A stretch of 6,781 nt of DNA from Oscillospiraceae bacterium. GTDB lineage: Bacteria > Bacillota > Clostridia > Oscillospirales > Ruminococcaceae. The notes beneath the pieces are model-generated. The model had not been told where the DNA came from. It saw only the letters and a list, made by a program, of their open reading frames with translations, and did not search any database. The stretch spans positions 1 to 6,781 of the forward strand of contig JAQUTM010000123.1 of NCBI GenBank assembly GCA_028694405.1, in the 5' to 3' direction. Position numbers and translations under genes: made by a program. How positions within the stretch are numbered: the first letter of the stretch is position 1; each line of letters starts with the position of its first letter. Of the stretch, positions 1-3,726 are shown one piece after another.

Positions 1-69
1 GTTGTGCAAAAAAACAGCCTCGTCCACGCCATAGCGCGCGGCGGCCGCTGTGTTAAAGCTGTAGGTCAT
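1..69 (-). CDS. N-terminus of a putative phage/plasmid-type replisome-organiser or DnaD-like protein (partial)
   Basis: Only the first 23 codons are in the window; the gene continues past the left edge. The translation starts MTYSFNTAAAARYGVDEAVF and ends LHN. The start is set by a good Shine-Dalgarno (AAGGAG on the minus strand, inside 74-82) a few bases before the ATG at 69. From memory, the pattern [YF]SFNT-x-x-A-x-x-x-GV-[DN]EA-[IV] followed by a hydrophobic/Asn stretch is the usual opening of Firmicute phage and integrative-element replication proteins (replisome organiser N-terminal/DnaD-like), which carry a winged-helix domain and act in replication initiation. The resemblance rests on one short segment, so the call is tentative. 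It is co-oriented with the zinc-ribbon gene at 490-732 but separated from it by terminator-like hairpins, so it probably has its own promoter between 70 and 175; I found only weak candidates there (TATCAT at 150-155 with a poor -35). Confidence 0.6.
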   Translation of the reverse strand, partial: MTYSFNTAAAARYGVDEAVFLHN

Positions 70-170
70 GTTCTTCTCCTTTTCGTGCATATTTTGCGCA
101 GTTTCCTTTTTTTGTTAAAGTGTCCGCTTTATGGTACTGTTTGTTTGGTATGATACTTCTGTACAACCCT

Positions 171-200
171 TAAAATGAAAAAGCAAAGCCGATGCTTTGC
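171..200 (-). terminator. Rho-independent terminator, minus strand
   Basis: Read on the minus strand, GCAAAGC (200-194), loop ATCG and GCTTTGC (189-183) form a 7-bp hairpin followed at once by TTTTTCATTTTA. That is a standard intrinsic terminator. It would stop leftward transcription about 100 bp before the partial gene at 1-69, so that gene needs its own promoter. On the plus strand the same hairpin is followed by GTGTAAAA and would not terminate. Confidence 0.55.
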
Positions 201-363
201 GTGTAAAAACACTTTAACTTCACTTTTTCATCTCGGCACAACCCTATGGCGTGTGCTCTGCCTGTACCGGCTGCGCCTTTTAAAGAAAGGCTTTGTTGGC
301 AAGCTGTAGTAGGCACAACAAATGTACATAAATAAATTTTTGATATTTTCCTTTTTGCAGTAT

Positions 364-395
364 AAAAAGGCTTGTGCCGGTGCCGCAGCAGCCTT
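364..395 (-). terminator. Probable terminator downstream of the zinc-ribbon gene
   Basis: On the minus strand, AAGGCT (395-390) pairs with AGCCTT (372-367) across a 17-base GC-rich loop that may fold further, and the second arm runs into TTTTTAT. It lies about 95 bp after the stop of the zinc-ribbon gene and points the right way to end its transcript. The large loop makes it less certain than the hairpin at 171-200. Confidence 0.4.
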
Positions 396-489
396 ATAAA
401 AGCTTTGATTTACCGGCGCTACAGCAATTTTAATTTTAAAAACCTTTGCACCGCTGTAAAAATGCCGCCTGTACCACCTGTCAATTTAT

Positions 490-732
490 TCAACAATCAC
501 ACATGGCGTAAAAATCGTAGGCGTTGTAGCTTTCTGCCTCGCGGTAACACTCACTGCACCCCACCACCTCGTCACATTTCGGCGCGGTGTATATGTAATC
601 GTCCGGGCCAAGCTCCGTATGGCACACAGGGCAACGCAAATTGTCCTTTTGCGGCGGGCACACAAAGCTATCATTTTCCGCCTGTTGTACGCGCCATGCT
701 TCCCAGTAGGCGCTGCGTTCGCTTGTATACAT
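490..732 (-). CDS. Small zinc-ribbon protein, function unknown
   Basis: 80 residues. The start at 732 is supported by AGGAG nine bases upstream (minus strand AGAGGAGCAATCGATA then ATG). Two CxxC pairs, C34-P-V-C37 and C59-S-E-C62, separated by 21 residues, form a likely zinc ribbon or knuckle; further cysteines are at 25, 53, 78 and 80. The text CPVCHTELGPDDYIY resembles small zinc-ribbon hypothetical proteins common in Clostridia and their mobile elements, but I know no assigned function. There is no signal peptide or membrane segment, so it is probably cytoplasmic. It is the first gene leftward from the divergent control region and sits about 110 bp after a near-consensus sigma-A promoter, so it should be controlled by the adjacent XRE repressor. 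A role as a small regulator is possible but is inference. Confidence 0.8.
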   Translation of the reverse strand: MYTSERSAYWEAWRVQQAENDSFVCPPQKDNLRCPVCHTELGPDDYIYTAPKCDEVVGCSECYREAESYNAYDFYAMCDC

Positions 733-800
733 TATCGATTGCTCCTCTCTTTATAAAATAGTTGAAAAAGTAAAACTATCGTGCTATACTAAGCGTGTAT

Positions 801-820
801 GATTATAACTTGTTGCACTT
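801..820. promoter_or_regulatory. Degenerate third operator-like site
   Basis: On the minus strand this reads AAGTGCAA-CAAG-TTATAATC. The left arm is identical to the left arm of the site at 884-903, while the right arm is degenerate. It abuts the palindrome at 820-839 and contains a second TATAAT (807-802, minus strand) that could be a minor leftward -10. Confidence 0.3.
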
Positions 821-839
821 AGTTTAACTTATTAAACCT
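820..839. promoter_or_regulatory. Palindromic operator candidate O1
   Basis: Core GTTTAA-CTTA-TTAAAC at 822-837 is a perfect 6-bp inverted repeat around a 4-bp centre. It overlaps the -35 of the rightward promoter and lies at about +3 to +22 of the leftward transcript. The probable ligand is the XRE repressor encoded at 937-1353; this is inferred from position and from the repeated motif. Confidence 0.55.
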
Positions 840-853
840 TATGTTTCTATTAT
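824..853 (+). promoter_or_regulatory. Putative promoter of the repressor operon
   Basis: TTAACT (824-829, 4 of 6 to consensus), 18-bp spacer, TATTAT (848-853, 5 of 6). The -35 lies inside the palindrome at 820-839, which would allow autoregulation. The -10 overlaps the -10 of the leftward promoter (849-854), so polymerase could not occupy both at once. It is weaker than the leftward promoter and less certain. Confidence 0.45.
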
Positions 854-877
854 AGTACAAATAATTCAACTTTTCAA
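849..877 (-). promoter_or_regulatory. Strong sigma-A promoter driving leftward transcription
   Basis: On the minus strand, -35 TTGAAA (877-872), a 17-bp spacer and a perfect -10 TATAAT (854-849). Transcription should start near 842 and give a leader of about 110 nt before the zinc-ribbon gene. The palindrome at 820-839 lies just downstream of the predicted start and the one at 884-903 just upstream of the -35, so a repressor bound at either could block this promoter. Confidence 0.75.
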
Positions 878-883
878 GTCTAA

Positions 884-903
884 AAGTGCAACTTATTAAA
901 CTT
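884..903. promoter_or_regulatory. Palindromic operator candidate O2
   Basis: AAGTGCAA-CTTA-TTAAACTT, an imperfect palindrome with the same CTTA centre and the same right arm as O1; the 12-mer AACTTATTAAAC is identical in both. The centres of O1 and O2 are 64 bp apart, close to six helical turns, so the two sites lie roughly on the same face of the DNA. The site is six bases upstream of the leftward -35. Confidence 0.5.
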
Positions 904-936
904 TGGCATTTTGCCTAAAGACAGGAGCGTTTTCCC

Positions 937-1353
937 ATGTTTTATGACAGATTTGAAAAATTATGCAAAGAGGCCGCTGTTTCGCCCAGCCGTGCCGCCC
1001 AGGAGATGGGCATTAGCAAAAGCACTGTCAGCACTTGGAAAAACCGTGGCCTTGTGCCGCGCCAAGAGCAGCTGCTTAAAATTGCCGCCTATTTTAACAC
1101 CACCACCGATTATTTAATTGCCGGCACCGAAATCGTATCTGCGTTAACCAGCAAGGACGAAAAGGATATTGCCCATAAAATCAACGAAATTTTAGGTATG
1201 TTAGACAAGGGCGACGGTTTGATGTTTGAGGGCAACCCCTTAAGCGAAGAATCTTTAGACAGCATACGCGCCGCTATGGAGCTTGGTATGCGGGCGGCAA
1301 AACTGGAGGCAAAAGAAAAATACACCCCCAAAAAGTACAGAAAGGACGTATAA
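937..1353 (+). CDS. XRE-family (ImmR/cI-like) transcriptional repressor
   Basis: 138 residues. The start at 937 follows AGGAG (923-927) with a 9-base spacer. Residues about 5-61 are an XRE/cro-cI helix-turn-helix: FEKLCKEAAVSPSRAAQEMG, then a recognition helix around SKSTVSTWKN (27-36), then the typical ending LLKIAAYFNTTTDYLIAG. The C-terminal half has the LTSKDEKDIAHKINEIL and LMFEGNPLSEESLDSIRAAM text, and the basic end YTPKKYRK, that I associate with Clostridial phage and integrative-element repressors. It is followed after 6 bp by an ImmA-type protease, matching the ImmR-ImmA pairing of ICEBs1-like elements, where the protease cleaves the repressor to derepress the element. It likely binds the GTTTAA-N4-TTAAAC sites just upstream, repressing the leftward promoter and its own. 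Confidence 0.92.
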   Translation: MFYDRFEKLCKEAAVSPSRAAQEMGISKSTVSTWKNRGLVPRQEQLLKIAAYFNTTTDYLIAGTEIVSALTSKDEKDIAHKINEILGMLDKGDGLMFEGNPLSEESLDSIRAAMELGMRAAKLEAKEKYTPKKYRKDV

Positions 1354-1359
1354 CCTTAC

Positions 1360-1806
1360 ATGTCAAAGGAAATGGAACTGGTTCAAAAGCTGATAAAAAA
1401 GTACGGTACCAACAATCCTTTCCGTTTGTGCAGCGCCTTGGGCTATGCCGTGTACCATGTGCCACTGACGGGAGTTAGAGGATTTTTTCAACACTATGCA
1501 CACAAAAATATTGTTTATCTTTCCAGCGATTTAACCGAGCAGGAGGCGGCATTTGTATGTGCCCACGAAATTGGCCATGCCCTTTTGCACGGCAAAGTTA
1601 ACACCTTATATATGGCAACCGGCACCTTTTTAAAAACCACGCCCTACGAGCGCGAGGCAGACCGCTTTGCCATTTGCCTGCTATACCCCGACGACACCGA
1701 GCTGTTACCCTATTGTGACTGCTGTATTGACCAAATTTCTGCGGCTTTAAACCTGCCTCAGCAGCTTTGTCAGTGGCGGTGCAGCCAAGTTTCCCGCTGG
1801 GTATAA
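1360..1806 (+). CDS. ImmA/IrrE family metallopeptidase (anti-repressor)
   Basis: 148 residues. HEIGHALLH at 69-77 supplies the HExxH zinc-binding and catalytic residues (H69, E70, H73), and YEREADRFA (96-104) supplies the probable third ligand, E99. This is the COG2856/ImmA-IrrE gluzincin pattern. Known members cleave a partner XRE repressor in response to DNA damage or cell signals. The region ISAALNLPQQLCQWR resembles the helical segment that usually follows the catalytic core. The ATG at 1360 lies 6 bp after the repressor stop; the only purine-rich ribosome site, AAAGGA (1341-1346), is inside the end of the repressor gene with a long 13-base spacer, so translation is probably coupled. The C-terminal part is unusually cysteine-rich (C119, C121, C122, C137, C141). 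Confidence 0.92.
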   Translation: MSKEMELVQKLIKKYGTNNPFRLCSALGYAVYHVPLTGVRGFFQHYAHKNIVYLSSDLTEQEAAFVCAHEIGHALLHGKVNTLYMATGTFLKTTPYEREADRFAICLLYPDDTELLPYCDCCIDQISAALNLPQQLCQWRCSQVSRWV

Positions 1807-1844
1807 ATGCCGCGTCCGGCTTTGGGCGCTTTACTTTTTTATGT

Positions 1845-2423
1845 TTGGGGGTAATTATTATTACCAAAAAAGTATTGGCAGCTGCCACTTTTGCCGTTGC
1901 CGCTCTGTGGCTTTTGGCGGGGCTGCTGTTTCTTTACTACGGCACCTCTTTTTGGCAAACCTGGGTCATCGCCCTTGGCACAACCTTTTACCACTTTGCC
2001 ATGCGCTGGCTTGTGGGCGCCGCCTACCAAGGGCTGCTGCACAACTGTGTAGATTACACCCACCGCTGGTTTGCGCCAAGGCACTTTGAGCCAAAGCTGT
2101 ATGCCGCTGTGCATATAAAGCGGTGGAAAAGCAGGCTGCCCGTTTACAACAAAGCATGGTTTCACATTGCCCAAGGTTGTTACGAACAGGTAGTAATGGC
2201 CATGTGCCAAGCCGAGCTGGTGCACGAAACCATTATGGCGCTTGCCTTTGTGCCGGTTTTGTTTGCGGCATACTTTCAGGCATTTTGGGTGTTTTTGCTC
2301 ACCTCTGTCGCCTCGGCTCTTATCGATTTACCCTTTGTCATGCTCCAGCGATACAACCGCCCCCGGCTGCTTCGCCTAATGGCAAAAAAAGCCGCCTGCA
2401 AAACAGACGGTATCTCCTTGTAG
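1845..2423 (+). CDS. Integral membrane protein of the CrtO-like (glycosyl-diaponeurosporenoate acyltransferase-like) family
   Basis: About 192 residues counting from TTG 1845. Hydrophobic segments: residues about 10-32, 36-58, and a pair within 128-167. Conserved-looking blocks are FYHF (48-51), IKRWKSRLPVYN (91-102), MCQAELVHE (120-128) and QRYNRPRLLRL (168-178). These match my memory of the Firmicute CrtO-like acyltransferase family, whose named member acylates a glycosylated carotenoid in staphyloxanthin synthesis. No carotenoid genes are present here, so the substrate is unknown. The start is uncertain: TTG 1845 has no ribosome site, whereas ATT 1860 is preceded by GGGGGT (1847-1852) and would give a more natural N-terminus (TKKVLAAATF). 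In-frame TTG 1767 and GTG 1773 overlap the protease gene and lack a Shine-Dalgarno. The gene lies 38-53 bp after the protease gene, probably in the same transcript. Confidence 0.7.
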   Translation: MGVIIITKKVLAAATFAVAALWLLAGLLFLYYGTSFWQTWVIALGTTFYHFAMRWLVGAAYQGLLHNCVDYTHRWFAPRHFEPKLYAAVHIKRWKSRLPVYNKAWFHIAQGCYEQVVMAMCQAELVHETIMALAFVPVLFAAYFQAFWVFLLTSVASALIDLPFVMLQRYNRPRLLRLMAKKAACKTDGISL

Positions 2424-2432
2424 CCGTTTTTT
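2407..2432 (+). terminator. Weak terminator-like hairpin over the stop of the CrtO-like gene
   Basis: ACGGTA (2407-2412) pairs with TA-CCGT (2421-2427, with G2423 bulged) and is followed by TTTTTT (2427-2432). The stem is short and includes the stop codon, so it could at most attenuate transcription into the next gene, which starts 109 bp later. Confidence 0.25.
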
Positions 2433-2532
2433 GCCGCAGCGTGCGTGTGCAAAAGCAAGCCTTGTTGTTGGCAAGCTGACGGTATGTCCGTTTATCCGCA
2501 CCACACCCAACCAATTTACGAAAGGGCATTTT

Positions 2533-3048
2533 ATGAAAAAACAGACAAAGCTTTACAACCTCATTTTCCCCGTATGGCTGCTGTGGCTTATCCCCATAAC
2601 GTGGCTGGTTATTCTTCCCGCCAATTTTATCATCGATTTAACCGTTATTCTGCTTACCTTAAGGCATTTAAAGGTAGACGAGATAAAGAAAAAGGCAAAA
2701 TCGGTCATTTTAAAAACATGGATTTTTGGCTTTGTTGCCGATTTTATCGGCACAGTAGGTATGTTTTTGGCCAGTGTGATTGATTTTGATTTTAACACGC
2801 CCATTGGAAAATGGTGGTACCAAAACATTTCAAACGCGGTGTCCTATAACCCGTTTAGCAGCGTGTGGGGGTTTTTGTGGGTTACTGTATGTGTGATAAT
2901 AACCGCCCTGTTTATCTATTTGTTTAACTATAAAATTTGCTTTAAAAAGCTGGATTTGTCCCCGCCTCAAAAGAAGGCTCTCGCGCTTTCCATGGCTGTT
3001 TTTACAGCGCCGTATGTGTTTTATCTGCCCACCGCTTGGTTTTTTTAA
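2533..3048 (+). CDS. Uncharacterised multi-pass membrane protein
   Basis: 171 residues. The ATG at 2533 is preceded by AAAGGG (2521-2526) with a 6-base spacer and gives the natural start MKKQTKLYNLIFPVWLLWLI; the in-frame extension back to 2431 has no ribosome site and unlike composition. Hydrophobic segments at about 8-27, 28-44, 62-84, 111-132 and 150-168 suggest four or five membrane helices. Short motifs that may be family hallmarks are LPANFIIDL (28-36), GFVADFIGT (66-74), the aromatic-rich YNPFSSVWGFLWV (105-117) and APYVFYLPTAWFF (159-171). It resembles hypothetical membrane proteins I have seen in Clostridia, but I know no function. The 109-bp gap from the previous gene holds only a weak hairpin and no clear promoter, so co-transcription is likely. 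Confidence 0.85.
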   Translation: MKKQTKLYNLIFPVWLLWLIPITWLVILPANFIIDLTVILLTLRHLKVDEIKKKAKSVILKTWIFGFVADFIGTVGMFLASVIDFDFNTPIGKWWYQNISNAVSYNPFSSVWGFLWVTVCVIITALFIYLFNYKICFKKLDLSPPQKKALALSMAVFTAPYVFYLPTAWFF

Positions 3049-3240
3049 GCCCTATCTCAACTTTTTTACCTGTAACGGGTATTGCACTCTCCCTCACATA
3101 GGGGTAAGGTGGCAAAATAATCTTCGTACCGCCTGTAGCGGTAATTGAAAATTACAGCCCCGCCCCGCTTGGCAGCCTTGCAGTCAAATCAAAGACAGCT
3201 GCCCTTTGCGGCAAACCCGCAAAACACCTGTGCCGGTGCC
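3049..3240. other. Intergenic stretch with small inverted repeats only
   Basis: No gene seen. TACCGC-CTGTA-GCGGTA (3127-3143) is a perfect 6-bp stem with a 5-base loop, and it overlaps GTAATT-GAA-AATTAC (3141-3155), so the two stems are mutually exclusive. Neither is followed by a T-tract on the plus strand, so they are not terminators for the upstream operon. The 12-mer TGTGCCGGTGCC at 3229-3240 also occurs in the gap at 373-384. Confidence 0.45.
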
Positions 3241-3381
3241 CTACAGCGGCAAATGTTTTATCTGCCCCAGTGCCGCTCTGCGGTGAGGCTTTGCTGTGTG
3301 GTTTTGCTGTGTGGCTATTCTGCACCCCTATATCCACATACCCCCTATAAAAGCGATTAACCCACACACAACAAAGCCGCT
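3241..3381 (+). repeat. Composite repeat, copy 1 (short form)
   Basis: Begins with a 34-bp block (CTACAGCGGCAAATG through CCAGTGCC, 3241-3274), continues with four 13-bp tandem units (3275-3326) and ends with a tail containing AAAAGCGATTAACCCACA (3349-3366) and AAAGCCGC. All parts recur in the same order in copy 2, which starts directly after it. The head blocks differ at one position (C3247 versus T3388). Confidence 0.8.
3275..3326 (+). repeat. 13-bp tandem repeat, 4 units
   Basis: Units start at 3275, 3288, 3301 and 3314: GCTCTGCGGTGAG, GCTTTGCTGTGTG, GTTTTGCTGTGTG and GCTATTCTGCACC. The last unit is nearly identical to the last unit of the longer array (GCTATTCTACACC). Confidence 0.8.
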
Positions 3382-3660
3382 CTACAGTGGCAAATGTTTT
3401 ATCTGCCCCAGTGCCGCTGTGCCGTATCGCTTTGCTGTGTGGCTGTGCTGTGCCGCTGTGCCGTATCGCTGTGCCGTGTCGCTTTGCTGTGTTCGCTGTG
3501 CCGTATGGTTTTGCTGTGTGGCTGTGCTGTGCCGTGTCGCTTTGCTGTGCCGCTGCACCGCTTCACTGTGTGGCTTCACTGTGTGGCTTTACTGTGTGGC
3601 TATTCTACACCCCCATAGCGCATACCCGTAAAAGCGATTAACCCACATACAAAAAAGCCG
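3382..3660 (+). repeat. Composite repeat, copy 2 (expanded form)
   Basis: Same head (3382-3415), 13-bp array (3416-3611) and tail (AAAAGCGATTAACCCACA from 3630, then AAAAAAGCCGC) as copy 1, but the array is almost four times as long. The tail runs into the left arm of the terminator at 3651-3697, so the duplicated unit may have originally included part of a terminator. Confidence 0.8.
3416..3611 (+). repeat. Expanded 13-bp minisatellite, about 15 units
   Basis: Parsed units start at 3416, 3429, 3442, 3455, 3468, 3481 (14 bp), 3495, 3508, 3521, 3534 (5-bp remnant), 3539, 3552, 3565 (8-bp remnant), 3573, 3586 and 3599. Consensus is roughly GCTKTGCYGTGTS. Some units recur exactly: GCTGTGCCGTATC at 3416 and 3455, GCTGTGCTGTGCC at 3442 and 3521. 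The sequence is strongly strand-biased (G/T/C, almost no A). Because 13 is not a multiple of 3, the array is open in all three plus-strand frames and creates spurious Cys/Leu/Val-rich reading frames. These have no ribosome site and I do not regard them as genes. Confidence 0.85.
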
Positions 3661-3697
3661 CCCCTGCAAGCGTTTTGCTGCAAGGGCGGCTTTTTTT
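3651..3697. terminator. Strong bidirectional rho-independent terminator
   Basis: GCCGCCC-C-TGCA (3657-3668) pairs with TGCA-A-GGGCGGC (3679-3690) with one C/A mismatch. The stem extends inward by GC/GC past a bulged A, around a TTTT loop. It is flanked by six A (3651-3656) and seven T (3691-3697), so it can act on both strands. It ends clpB (stop at 3727) on the minus strand and would stop plus-strand transcription arriving through the repeat region. Confidence 0.9.
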
Positions 3698-3726
3698 GTC
3701 ATAATACTGCTGTCTGTAAATAATTT

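Larger units (their letters stand above)
86..489. other. About 400-bp stretch without a convincing gene
   Basis: No reading frame here has a Shine-Dalgarno and recognisable protein character. It contains the minus-strand terminator hairpin at 171-200, a second terminator candidate at 364-395, a hairpin GCCTTT-TAAAG-AAAGGC at 275-291 followed by TTTGTT, and a 10-bp inverted repeat GTTAAAGTGT (114-123) / ACACTTTAAC (209-218). Between 310 and 366 the sequence is AT-rich with no clear signal. A plus-strand extended -10 (TGGTATGAT, 146-154) precedes the structured part but has no good -35. Confidence 0.5.

Noticed and set aside
175..309. 44-codon plus-strand reading frame (MKKQSRCFACKNT...) starting inside the left-gap hairpin
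   Set aside because: No Shine-Dalgarno before the ATG and no recognisable protein features; the sequence is better explained by a minus-strand terminator and its flanks.
372..761. 129-codon plus-strand reading frame opposite the zinc-ribbon gene
   Set aside because: It starts in a non-coding gap without a Shine-Dalgarno and is antisense to a gene with a good ribosome site, promoter and CxxC motifs.
1767..1844. Extended start of the CrtO-like protein (TTG 1767 or GTG 1773) overlapping the protease gene
   Set aside because: No ribosome site. The added residues come from sequence coding the end of the protease in another frame and do not look like the family.
1839..2225. Minus-strand reading frames opposite the CrtO-like gene
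   Set aside because: No ribosome sites or motifs; the plus-strand frame has membrane segments and family-like blocks.
3296..3641. Cys/Leu/Val-rich reading frames through the repeat array in all three plus frames and one minus frame
   Set aside because: They follow from a 13-bp repeat lacking stop codons in any of these frames. None has a ribosome site, and the repeated peptide differs only by frame.
3241..3660. Possible CRISPR array
   Set aside because: Units are 13 bp and directly adjacent, with no unique spacers of constant length and no cas genes nearby.
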